Shown: in pieces, positions 1 through 6,398 of the stretch | Numbering within the stretch: position 1 is the stretch's first letter | Layout of the letters: each line of letters starts with the position of its first letter | DNA from: Clostridiales bacterium | GTDB taxonomy: Bacteria; Bacillota; Clostridia; Oscillospirales; Oscillospiraceae | DNA: 6,398 nt | Assembly (NCBI GenBank): GCA_019421525.1 | Contig: JAHZFC010000050.1 | Location: 1 to 6,398 of the forward strand | Reading direction: 5' to 3' | Notes under the pieces: model-generated | Told to the model about the DNA's origin: nothing | Database searches by the model: none | What the model saw: the letters and a program-made list of their open reading frames with translations, nothing else | Translations under genes and position numbers: made by a program

Positions 1-1153
1 CCACCCCGTCCACCAGGCGGCGGCCCAGGGAGCCCTCTGCCTGGAAGCCCACGAATACAACCGTACACTCCGGTCGCCACAGATTGTGCTTGAGGTGGTG
101 GCGGATACGCCCGGCGTCACACATGCCGGAGGCGGAGATGATGACCTTGGGCGTAGGATCTGTGTTCAGCGCCCGGGATTCCTCCGTGCTCTCCGTGATG
201 CACATCCCCGGGAACTGGAACAGGGCTCCCCCCTTGAGAGCCTCGATGGCTTCCTCGTCCAGATAGCCGTGGAGGTCGCCGGAGAAGATACGGGTGGCCT
301 CTCCCGCCAGTGGAGAGTCCACATAGACCTGGAAGTCCGGCATGGTCTTTACCAGGCCCTGCTCCTTGATCTCCCGGATGAAGTACAAAAGCTCCTGGGT
401 GCGGCCCACGGCAAAAGAGGGGATGATGACGTTGCCGCCCTTTCCCAGCGTCTCGTCGATGATGGCGGCCAGGTCGCCGGTGTAGTCAGGGTCCTGGCTC
501 ATGTCGTGGAGCCTGTCGCCATAGGTGCTCTCCGTGACCACATAGTCCGCCTGGGTGATGTACTGGGGGTCACGGATGATGGGCTGCTCCCGGTTCCCGA
601 TGTCCCCGGAAAAGACGATCTTTCGGGTCTCGTCCCCTTCGGTGAGCCACAGCTCTGCGCTGGCGGAGCCCAGCAGGTGCCCCGCGTCCACAAAGCGCAG
701 CCGGACCCCCTCGGTGATGGGGATCGTCTGCCCGTACTCGATGGTGACCACATGGCGCATGGTCTTTTCCACGTCAGCCAGGGTGTACAGCGGCTCCACC
801 GGGGGCTTTCCCGCCCGCTGGCCCTTCTGGTTTTCCCACTTGGCGTCGCTCTCCTGGATATGGGCGGAATCCCGCAGCATGATGGAGAGCAGCTGCCCAG
901 TGAGCCGGGTGCAGTAGATATTGCCCCCAAAGCCCTGCTTCACCAGCAGGGGCAGGCGGCCGGAGTGGTCGATGTGGGCGTGGGTGACCACCACATCGTC
1001 GATGTAGCCGGGGTTGAAGTCCAGCTCCCGGTTGTCCCGCTCGTCCCGGCCCTGCTGAAGGCCGCAATCCACCAAGATCTTCTTGCCGCCGCACTCCACA
1101 CAGTGGCAGCTCCCGGTGACCGCTTTGGCGGCCCCGAAAAAGGTCAGTTTCAT
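1..1153 (-). CDS. MBL-fold/beta-CASP metallo-ribonuclease (partial, C-terminus outside window)
   Basis: Probable zinc-dependent cytoplasmic RNase of the beta-CASP group (CPSF73/YSH1-like; RNase J is a more distant relative), which cleaves or trims RNA. The start is the ATG at 1153-1151, preceded by AGGAGGTG. Visible metallo-beta-lactamase motifs are LVDCG (D29), HAHIDHSGRLP (H58, H60, D62, H63), DAGHLLGS (H159) and FSGDIG (D184). The beta-CASP part shows TESTYG (motif A, E208), SFAVGRTQE (246-254), and SASGMCDAGRIRHHLKHNL (340-358), which carries the motif B histidine. FVGFQAEGSLGRRL (367-380) follows. The window ends after 384 codons. Family members are usually around 530 residues, so the motif C histidine and C-terminal RMMBL-type region are missing only because of the window edge. 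No frameshift or internal stop is seen. An unusual feature is a Cys cluster (C16, C18, C21, C30) near the N-terminus. The class is confident; the exact substrate is not known. Confidence 0.93.
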   Translation of the reverse strand, partial: MKLTFFGAAKAVTGSCHCVECGGKKILVDCGLQQGRDERDNRELDFNPGYIDDVVVTHAHIDHSGRLPLLVKQGFGGNIYCTRLTGQLLSIMLRDSAHIQESDAKWENQKGQRAGKPPVEPLYTLADVEKTMRHVVTIEYGQTIPITEGVRLRFVDAGHLLGSASAELWLTEGDETRKIVFSGDIGNREQPIIRDPQYITQADYVVTESTYGDRLHDMSQDPDYTGDLAAIIDETLGKGGNVIIPSFAVGRTQELLYFIREIKEQGLVKTMPDFQVYVDSPLAGEATRIFSGDLHGYLDEEAIEALKGGALFQFPGMCITESTEESRALNTDPTPKVIISASGMCDAGRIRHHLKHNLWRPECTVVFVGFQAEGSLGRRLVDGV

Positions 1154-1157
1154 AAGG

Positions 1158-1165
1158 CACCTCCT
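1158..1165 (-). promoter_or_regulatory. Shine-Dalgarno of the beta-CASP nuclease gene
   Basis: The minus strand reads AGGAGGTG, a near-perfect anti-16S match, followed by CCTT and then the ATG at 1153-1151. The spacing from the AGGAGG core supports this ATG over the GTG at 1160-1158, which lies inside the Shine-Dalgarno and opens a different frame. Confidence 0.85.
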
Positions 1166-1183
1166 GTCATATCATCTAAAGAC

Positions 1184-1212
1184 ATTGTACCGCAGAAAGG
1201 ACGCTTTGTAAA
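1184..1212 (-). promoter_or_regulatory. Sigma-A-type promoter for the beta-CASP nuclease gene
   Basis: On the minus strand the -35 is TTTACA (1212-1207, five of six matches to TTGACA) and the -10 is TACAAT (1189-1184, five of six matches to TATAAT), with a 17-bp spacer. Transcription would start near 1177. That gives a short leader of roughly 25 nt that contains the Shine-Dalgarno. The position and spacing are ideal for a housekeeping promoter. No start-site data are available, so this is a motif-based call. Confidence 0.7.
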
Positions 1213-1269
1213 TAAACATCAGCGCAAGCTTGTCATAGGATCGCGCCTGTGGGAAATTTGGGAAAGGGG

Positions 1270-1298
1270 TTGGTTTTTTCCCCCGTTTCCTGTATAAT
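1270..1298 (+). promoter_or_regulatory. Candidate sigma-A-type promoter for the S8 protease gene
   Basis: A perfect TATAAT -10 lies at 1293-1298, with a weak TTGGTT -35 at 1270-1275 (only the first three bases match consensus) and a 17-bp spacer that is T- and C-rich. A TG pair sits directly before the -10, one base short of the usual extended -10 spacing. Transcription from about 1305 would give a leader of about 88 nt before the ATG at 1393. The poor -35 leaves room for activator dependence, which is inference. Confidence 0.6.
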
Positions 1299-1357
1299 GG
1301 AGCCATCTGGATACAGATTCAGAGCGCGCCCGACTCAATTCGTTGCAACATAATAGC

Positions 1358-1374
1358 TGTAAAGGAAATTTACA
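1358..1374. repeat. 17-bp inverted repeat in the protease leader (TGTAAA-N5-TTTACA)
   Basis: TGTAAA (1358-1363) and TTTACA (1369-1374) are exact inverted repeats around GGAAA. The dyad lies downstream of the candidate promoter and a few bases upstream of the Shine-Dalgarno. It could be an operator or a weak RNA hairpin near the ribosome binding site. A 6-bp dyad in a 239-bp spacer can also arise by chance, and it does not match a regulator site I can name. Confidence 0.35.
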
Positions 1375-1378
1375 TAAC

Positions 1379-1383
1379 AGAGG
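1379..1383 (+). promoter_or_regulatory. Shine-Dalgarno of the S8 protease; decides between two in-frame ATGs
   Basis: AGAGG at 1379-1383 lies nine bases before the ATG at 1393. A second in-frame ATG at 1384 touches this Shine-Dalgarno with no spacer, so it is an unlikely start. Starting at 1393 also gives a standard signal peptide with basic residues at positions 2 and 4. Confidence 0.7.
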
Positions 1384-1392
1384 ATGATCTCC

Positions 1393-1464
1393 ATGAAAAA
1401 CAGGATCTTAGCGTGGCTGCTGGCGGCAGCTGTGTGTGTGACGGCGGTATCCCCGGCGCTGGCC
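1393..1464 (+). other. Sec signal peptide of the S8 protease
   Basis: The first 24 residues have a basic n-region (MKNR), a hydrophobic core (ILAWLLAAAVCVTAV) and a c-region ending SPALA, with predicted cleavage before MDRQ. The only Cys (C15) lies inside the hydrophobic core and is not followed by a lipobox-type cleavage context, so a Sec/SPI peptide is favoured over a lipoprotein signal. Confidence 0.85.
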
Positions 1465-4400
1465 ATGGATCGGCAGGTGGAACAGGATACCGAGGGCCTC
1501 AGCCAGATGGCCGGTCAGGATGCCGGGCATGACAGCGGCGAGCTGGTGGAGGTCATCGTGGAGCTGGAGGGGGACCCGCTGCTGCTCACGGGAGGAGACG
1601 AGGAAGACCGTGCGGCCCTTCTGGCGGAGCAGGAGGCGGTGCTGGACCAGATCTCCGCTCTGACGGGAGAGGACGAGGGCGCAGAAGCCCGGCATTATGT
1701 CACGGCGGTCAACGCCCTGTCCCTGGTGCTCCCCTGGGGGGTGACCGACCAGGTGGAAGAGCTGGACGGCGTGGCCCGGGTATCCGCTGCGGCACGATTC
1801 GCCCCAGCGGAGAGCACACAGACAGCTCAGACGGCGGAACAGACCATCTTTGCCGGGGGCATGGTGGACGTGGAGACGGCCTGGGACCTGGGCTACGACG
1901 GCTCGGGCACAGTGGTGGCCGTCATCGACACGGGGCTGGACCTGGACCACCCCGCCTTTGATACCGACCTGGAGGACAGCAGTCTGGCTCTGGACGCGGA
2001 CGGGGTGTCTGCGGTGCTGGAGGAGCTGCACGCTTATGGAGAGTACGAGGATCTGACGGCAGAAGCGGTCTCCCACGGGGACAAGGTGCCCTTCGCCTTC
2101 AACTACGCAGACCATTCCCTGGATGTGTCTCACAGCGGGGACGGCGAGGGGGACCACGGCACCCATGTGGCGGGTATCGTGGCCGCCTCCGGGGAGGACG
2201 GCCAGAGCGTGGGCATCGCCCCCGGGGCGCAGCTGCTGGTGATGAAGGTGTTCGGCGCCAGTCAGGACAGCGCCTCAGAGACGGTGCTGCTGGCCGCGCT
2301 GGAGGATTCCATCCTTCTTGGGGCGGATGTCATCAATCTGAGCCTGGGCATGTCAGTCGGGTTCTCCACCGGGGGATACGCCTATACCCAGGCCATCGAG
2401 AACGCGGCCCAGGCCGGGATCGTGGTGTGTGCCGCCGCAGGCAACAGCGACAGCTCCACCCTGGGAAACGCCAGCGGGACAGATCTGGGCACCACCGGAG
2501 ATATCGACATCGGCGCGGTGAGCGACCCCAGTTCCCTGTCCCAGGCGCTGTCCATCGCCAGCGTCAACAACGACTGGGTGCTGGCTCAGGGGTTCTTTGC
2601 GGACGTGGAGGGAGAGGACCAGCGGTTCGTCCCGGTCAGCGACAGCGGAGCTCTTTTCGGGCAGCTGCCCTTCGAGTCCCTGGCCAGCGGGGGCGGCGAA
2701 GAGCCGGGGGGCTATGGATATGTGGTGGTCCCCGGCGTGGGGAGCCCGGAGGACTTTGCGAGCGTGGATGTCACGGGCCGGATCGCCCTGGTCTGGCGGG
2801 GAGAGCTGGCCTTTTCAGAGAAGTGCGATAACGCGTTTGACGCCGGGGCTGTGGCGGTCATCATCTGCAACACGGAGAGCGAATTTGTCACCATGGACCT
2901 GAGCGATACTCAGGCAGGCAACACCCTGCCCTGCGTCATGATCTCCCAGGAGGACGGCCAGGCCCTCGCTGAGGCCGCCGGAGAGGACGGCGTGGGCACG
3001 CTGACCGTGTCCGACCAGTGGCAGACGGTCCGGGCGGAGGACGGCGGTGAGCCCAGCAGCTTTTCCAGCTGGGGAGCCCTGCCTGACCTGACGCTCAAGC
3101 CCGACCTGGCCGCTGTGGGCGGCAATATCTATTCCACCTTGGACGGCGGGACCTACGGCACCATGAGCGGCACCTCCATGGCCGCCCCTCAGGCATCAGG
3201 GATGGCGGCGCTGGTGCTGCAGTATCTGCGGGAGGAACAGGGGCTGACCGGCACACAGGCCCGGGAGCGGGCCCAGGCACTGCTGATGAACACCGCCGTC
3301 CCGGTGCTCCAGTCCGACGGGGTGGAGCATTCTCCCAGAAAGCAGGGGGCTGGGCTGGCCAATGTGGGCCATGCGGTGACCACGCCGGTGTGGCTGAGCG
3401 TGGAGGGCTCTGACCTGCCCAAGGCGGAGCTGGGAGACGACCCGGAGGAGACCGGGATCTACGAGTTCACCTTTACCGCCCACAATACCTCCGACACCGC
3501 CCAGAGCTACTGGGCGGAGGCGTCCCTGCTCACCGAGATGGCCCAGGACGGCCTCATGCTCCAGCAGGCCAGGGCGCTGGATGCACAGGTGACCTTTTCT
3601 TCCGCAGGCGGGACCACCGGCGGGACCGGAGCGGCCCCCTCCGCGGTGCTGGTCACCGTTCCCGCCGGGGGAGAGACCCAGGTGACGGTGCAGATCCAGC
3701 TGACCCAGGCGGAGAAAGAGGTCCTGCGGGAGACCTTTGAAAACGGGATCTATGTGGAGGGATATGTCTATCTGCGCGCCGCAGCAGAGGATGGCGTGGA
3801 CCTGTCCATCCCCCTGCTGGCTTTCTTTGGGGACTGGAGCCGCGCGCCGCTGTTCGACACCACATACGTCGCCCAGCTGGACGCGGCCTCCAATGAGGAC
3901 GGCACGCTGACCTCCAACAGCCCCTATCCCTTTGAGATCGTCACCGGGGGAGAGAGCTACCTGGGGATGAACCCGGTGGGGCAGGATGCCCGGTATATCC
4001 CGGAGCGGTCTAATGCCCTGAACACCACTGGGGAAGAGGGCGGGATGATCGCGGACCTCATTTTGGACCTGCTGCGCAGCGCCCGGCATATGACGGTGGA
4101 GATCCTGGACAGCTCCGGCCGGGTGCTCTGCGGCAGCCAGGCGGACTATGTGGCCAAAGCCTGTTATCAGGATACCTATCAGCAGATGATCCCAACGGTG
4201 TGGAGCCTATATGACGAGGACTTTTCCTTTGTTCCGGGGGACTACGGCCTTTCCGATGGGAGCACCTTTACGATCCGCATCACCGGAGAAAAAGACACCG
4301 GAGGGGATCTTGCCGTGGAGACGGTGGAGTTCCCCTGCTATGTGGACGGGAGCGCGCCTCAGGTGCAGTCCGTCACGGTGCGCACCGGGGAGGAGGCCGA

Positions 4401-6398
4401 TGGCAGGCGGCTGCTGGACGTGACCGTGCGGGACAACTTTTATGTGGCCGGGGTCATGGTGCTCTCCGCCGACGGGGAGCGGGAGCTGGACGCCCAGGTG
4501 CTGGACCAGCAGGAGCGCGGTGAGACCACCACCCTGACCCTGGATGTGACCCATATCGTCCCCATGGCCGGCGGGACCCTGCAGATCGGGGTGATGGACT
4601 ACGCCCAGAACCTGACGCTGTATCAAGTGGACGTGCTGCTGGACGGGGAGACCACCCTGCTGCCCGCGGACACCTTCTATACCTACAGCTCGGACTATGA
4701 CGCTCCTGGCTGGTATACGGTGCAGGAGGCGGCGGAAGAGCTGCCGGACGGATTTTTGGACTATCTGGGCTCGGTATGCGCAGCGGAGTCGGTGGGTGAC
4801 TACCTCTTCGCTGTCAGCAGCCAGGACACCGGGCGGCTGTATGCCATAGACACCACCACCTTCCAGCCGGTCTATGTGTGTGCTCTGGGCCTGACCCAGC
4901 TGTCCGATGCGGTGCTGGACCTGGCCTATGGCCAGGAAGAGGGGGCGCTCTACGCCCTGGTCCGCAAGTCCGCCGCCTATCAGATCCTGCGGGCGGACCC
5001 CTTCGCTGAGACGGTGGAGCAGGTCCTGACCATCGGGACAGACCAGATCGGGGGCTTCCAGCGGGCTTATGCCCTGGCCTGTACCGCTGACGGGACGCTG
5101 CTCCTCTTTGCCGGCTGCGGCCAGCCGGAGACCTTGGCGCTCTATGCGGTGGACCCGGGGACGGGAGAGGTGCGCCTGTTGGATCAGCTGGGGCTGGAGC
5201 TGGAGGAGAGCATCCTGTCAGCCGTGGCCAGTCAGGAGAGCGGACAGGTCTACTTCACCTATTACCGGGAGGACTGGGAGGGGACTGAGACGACGCCGAA
5301 AGCGGAGTCCGCCTTCTATGTCTGGACGCCGGAGGGAGAGGGCGGCTCACTGGAAAAGCTCTGGGACCTGCCGGCGGAGCCCTATGATGCCCTGGTGCTC
5401 ACGGGGAACACCCAGGCGGAGTTCCCGTCGGAGGGCGCGGTGAGACAGGTGATCCTGTCCCACCACAGCAGGTATCTCTCCGCAGGGAAGAGCTTCCAGC
5501 TATCGGTCCAGGATGTCCGGCCCTGGTATGTGGATGGGGCGGACTACAAGACCACCTATTCCAGCGCCGACCCCTCTGTGGCCCAGGTGGACCGGAACGG
5601 CACCGTCACTGCCCGAAGCGCGGGACAAACGAAGATCGCCGTCACCCTCACACGGACGGACGGACAGTCGGTATCGGCGAGCTGCCAGGTGTATGTGGAG
5701 GAGCTCAACGACATGATGGCCCTCATGGACGGCACCTGGGTGACGCTGGATGGCCGGACACTGCGTCCGGCGGACAGCGAAGAGCAGCTCCCCACGGAGG
5801 GGGTGTCGGCGGCCTATGCCGCCGGGGCCGGGCCGGAGGGGCAGGATGTGATCTACCTCCTTACTCCCGGCGGCTGGGATGAGGTGGTGGACTGCCCCAT
5901 CTATGCCCTGGAGATCTACGACGCGGAGAGCCTGGAGCTGCTGGAGGAACAGCAGCTGTCACGCAGCTGGTATATGCGTCCGGAGCAGCTGCCGGAAAAC
6001 GGGTTCCAGGACATGGCCTATGACCCTGTCTACGGTTATTTGGTGGCGGTGTCCGGCCAGTCGATCTTCACCATCGACCTGAACCAGGGGCGCTTTTACA
6101 TGGTGGGGGATGCGGCCCGGCAGCTGGGAGAGGCGGAGCTTTTGGGCATCGCCTTTGACAGCGAGGGCAGCGGCTGGTATGTGGACAGCGCCGGCATTGT
6201 CGGCACTGTGGAGTCGTATCTGGGCGCGGTAGAGCTGACGACTTCCACCCTCACCCTTTCTCTGGAAACGGAGGATGGGATGAGATCCGGTATGGAGTAC
6301 GACGAGCTGACCGGCCGGCTGTGGATCTCCGCCGGAAAGCGGCTGTACGGGGTCCATGTGTCCGCTGGATACCGTCTGTTCCGGTCCGGGTCGACGGC
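1393..6398 (+). CDS. Large secreted subtilisin-family (S8) serine protease with PA, Fn3-like, BIG2 and propeller-like regions (partial, no stop in window)
   Basis: Probable extracellular or cell-surface endopeptidase related to lactocepin/C5a-peptidase-type subtilases. At least 1668 residues are encoded without an internal stop; the C-terminus, and so any anchor, is outside the window. In order: signal peptide 1-24 (ALA cleavage motif at 22-24); I9-like propeptide about 50-140 (starts ELVEVIVELEGDP); S8 domain about 157-665 with Asp in VIDTGLD (D179), His in DHGTHVAGI (H255), oxyanion Asn in AAAGNSD (N351) and Ser in SGTSMAAP (S595). The long gap between N351 and S595 holds a PA domain (about 430-540; VTGRIALVWRGELAF). 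Fn3/Ig-like domains follow from about 677 to 1085, including IPLLAFFGDWSRAPLFD (806-822), typical of C5a-peptidase relatives. Propeller-like repeats lie at about 1125-1335 and 1470-1656, with a BIG2 domain at about 1353-1436 between them. The complete triad predicts an active enzyme. The sequence is acidic and lysine-poor. The substrate cannot be read from sequence; nutrient protein or host-protein cleavage are both possible. Confidence 0.93.
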   Translation, partial: MKNRILAWLLAAAVCVTAVSPALAMDRQVEQDTEGLSQMAGQDAGHDSGELVEVIVELEGDPLLLTGGDEEDRAALLAEQEAVLDQISALTGEDEGAEARHYVTAVNALSLVLPWGVTDQVEELDGVARVSAAARFAPAESTQTAQTAEQTIFAGGMVDVETAWDLGYDGSGTVVAVIDTGLDLDHPAFDTDLEDSSLALDADGVSAVLEELHAYGEYEDLTAEAVSHGDKVPFAFNYADHSLDVSHSGDGEGDHGTHVAGIVAASGEDGQSVGIAPGAQLLVMKVFGASQDSASETVLLAALEDSILLGADVINLSLGMSVGFSTGGYAYTQAIENAAQAGIVVCAAAGNSDSSTLGNASGTDLGTTGDIDIGAVSDPSSLSQALSIASVNNDWVLAQGFFADVEGEDQRFVPVSDSGALFGQLPFESLASGGGEEPGGYGYVVVPGVGSPEDFASVDVTGRIALVWRGELAFSEKCDNAFDAGAVAVIICNTESEFVTMDLSDTQAGNTLPCVMISQEDGQALAEAAGEDGVGTLTVSDQWQTVRAEDGGEPSSFSSWGALPDLTLKPDLAAVGGNIYSTLDGGTYGTMSGTSMAAPQASGMAALVLQYLREEQGLTGTQARERAQALLMNTAVPVLQSDGVEHSPRKQGAGLANVGHAVTTPVWLSVEGSDLPKAELGDDPEETGIYEFTFTAHNTSDTAQSYWAEASLLTEMAQDGLMLQQARALDAQVTFSSAGGTTGGTGAAPSAVLVTVPAGGETQVTVQIQLTQAEKEVLRETFENGIYVEGYVYLRAAAEDGVDLSIPLLAFFGDWSRAPLFDTTYVAQLDAASNEDGTLTSNSPYPFEIVTGGESYLGMNPVGQDARYIPERSNALNTTGEEGGMIADLILDLLRSARHMTVEILDSSGRVLCGSQADYVAKACYQDTYQQMIPTVWSLYDEDFSFVPGDYGLSDGSTFTIRITGEKDTGGDLAVETVEFPCYVDGSAPQVQSVTVRTGEEADGRRLLDVTVRDNFYVAGVMVLSADGERELDAQVLDQQERGETTTLTLDVTHIVPMAGGTLQIGVMDYAQNLTLYQVDVLLDGETTLLPADTFYTYSSDYDAPGWYTVQEAAEELPDGFLDYLGSVCAAESVGDYLFAVSSQDTGRLYAIDTTTFQPVYVCALGLTQLSDAVLDLAYGQEEGALYALVRKSAAYQILRADPFAETVEQVLTIGTDQIGGFQRAYALACTADGTLLLFAGCGQPETLALYAVDPGTGEVRLLDQLGLELEESILSAVASQESGQVYFTYYREDWEGTETTPKAESAFYVWTPEGEGGSLEKLWDLPAEPYDALVLTGNTQAEFPSEGAVRQVILSHHSRYLSAGKSFQLSVQDVRPWYVDGADYKTTYSSADPSVAQVDRNGTVTARSAGQTKIAVTLTRTDGQSVSASCQVYVEELNDMMALMDGTWVTLDGRTLRPADSEEQLPTEGVSAAYAAGAGPEGQDVIYLLTPGGWDEVVDCPIYALEIYDAESLELLEEQQLSRSWYMRPEQLPENGFQDMAYDPVYGYLVAVSGQSIFTIDLNQGRFYMVGDAARQLGEAELLGIAFDSEGSGWYVDSAGIVGTVESYLGAVELTTSTLTLSLETEDGMRSGMEYDELTGRLWISAGKRLYGVHVSAGYRLFRSGST
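2680..3012 (+). other. PA (protease-associated) domain inserted in the S8 catalytic domain
   Basis: Residues about 430-540 lie between the oxyanion Asn and the catalytic Ser. They include GYGYVVVPG, VTGRIALVWRGELAF, then KCDNAFDAGAVAVIICN and TLPCVMISQEDGQAL. This is the usual PA pattern: a strand, an 'xGKIALvxRG'-like turn, a helix with 'A...GA.avii.n', then 'lP...is...g..L'. In subtilases the domain is thought to influence substrate access. Boundaries are approximate. Three Cys (478, 492, 513) fall within it. Confidence 0.8.
4765..5397 (+). other. Beta-propeller-like repeat region, first part
   Basis: Residues about 1125-1335 contain repeated units of the form small/aromatic-x3-G-x-L followed by LYA(I/V)D and a TGE-type turn. 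Examples are DTGRLYAIDTTTFQPV (1145-1160), LAYGQEEGALYALVRK (1177-1192) and LALYAVDPGTGEVRLL (1248-1263). Such units resemble YVTN/PQQ-like propeller blades. No transmembrane segment is present. The assignment rests on repeat appearance only, so blade count and fold are uncertain. Confidence 0.5.
5449..5700 (+). other. BIG2 (bacterial Ig-like) domain
   Basis: Residues about 1353-1436 carry the family signature: YLSAGKSFQLSVQ, then TTYSSADPSVAQVDRNGTVT and ARSAGQTKIAVTL, ending in SASCQVYV. The 'W/YSSxdpsVAxVdxnGxVtaxxaGxxxIxv' pattern is diagnostic of BIG2 domains, which are common in Gram-positive surface proteins and often act as spacers or adhesion modules. Confidence 0.85.
5800..6360 (+). 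other. Beta-propeller-like repeat region, second part
   Basis: Residues about 1470-1656 resume the repeat pattern seen before the BIG2 domain. AYDPVYGYLVAVSGQSIFTID (the unit around 1542-1562), IAFDSEGSGWYVD (1586-1598) and EYDELTGRLWISAGKRLYGV (1635-1654) share an aromatic-Asp-x3-Gly-x-hydrophobic start, and two of them end in a short (L/I)(Y/F)xx segment. The last unit is close to the window edge, so the repeats may continue. Confidence 0.5.

Noticed and set aside
86..1297. 403-codon open frame on the plus strand opposite the nuclease gene
   Set aside because: It is codon-aligned with the nuclease gene. Its stops would need TTA, CTA or TCA codons in the real gene, which are rare in this GC-rich codon use. 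It has no recognisable protein motif, and the minus-strand frame carries all the catalytic motifs.
1358..1374. Dyad as a catabolite-response (cre) operator
   Set aside because: The outer half-sites resemble cre, but the centre is five bases (GGAAA) instead of the central CG with its fixed spacing, so it does not fit the consensus.
1384..1392. Alternative protease start at the ATG at 1384
   Set aside because: The AGAGG Shine-Dalgarno ends immediately before it, leaving no spacer. The ATG at 1393 has suitable spacing and gives a standard signal peptide.
1154..1392. Riboswitch, tRNA or other structured RNA in the intergenic region
   Set aside because: No conserved riboswitch core, T-box motif, tRNA arm pattern or terminator hairpin with a U-run was found. 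The T-run at 1274-1279 lies in the promoter spacer and has no preceding GC stem.
3601..3650. Gly/Thr-rich stretch as a repeat array
   Set aside because: The GGTTGGTG segment at about residues 739-746 is short and not tandemly repeated at the DNA level; it reads as a loop in an Fn3-like domain.
3196..4089. 297-codon open frame on the minus strand inside the protease gene
   Set aside because: It is also codon-aligned antisense to a frame with clear S8 and Fn3-like features, so it is open because TTA/CTA/TCA codons are rare. The same holds for minus-strand frames at 1408-2166, 4207-4626 and 5959-6357.

Overview
The window is GC-rich, with strong G/C preference at third codon positions, and holds two divergently transcribed genes. 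Both run off the window edges. The codon use, the strong AGGAGG-type ribosome binding site, the Gram-positive style secreted subtilase and the type of bacterial beta-CASP nuclease together suggest a GC-rich clostridial bacterium, for example an Oscillospiraceae-type gut anaerobe such as Flavonifractor, Pseudoflavonifractor or Oscillibacter relatives. That placement is inference from style, not a database match.

Layout: (1) Positions 1-1153, minus strand: the first 384 codons of a metallo-beta-lactamase-fold, beta-CASP RNA-processing nuclease. The C-terminus lies beyond position 1. (2) Positions 1154-1392: a 239-bp divergent intergenic region. It has a good sigma-A-like promoter and Shine-Dalgarno for the nuclease on the minus strand, a TATAAT promoter candidate and Shine-Dalgarno for the protease on the plus strand, and a 17-bp dyad in the protease leader. 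(3) Positions 1393-6398, plus strand: the first 1668 codons of a very large secreted subtilisin-family (S8) protease. Its order is signal peptide, I9-like propeptide, S8 catalytic domain with an inserted PA domain, Fn3/Ig-like domains of the C5a-peptidase/lactocepin type, a beta-propeller-like repeat region, a BIG2 Ig-like domain, then more propeller-like repeats. The stop codon is not in the window.

The two genes have no evident shared pathway. The nuclease should act in the cytoplasm on RNA, and the protease should act outside the cell on proteins or peptides. The most unusual element is the C-terminal half of the protease, where degenerate propeller-like repeats lie on both sides of a BIG2 domain. 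I see no RNA gene, mobile element, CRISPR array or terminator.
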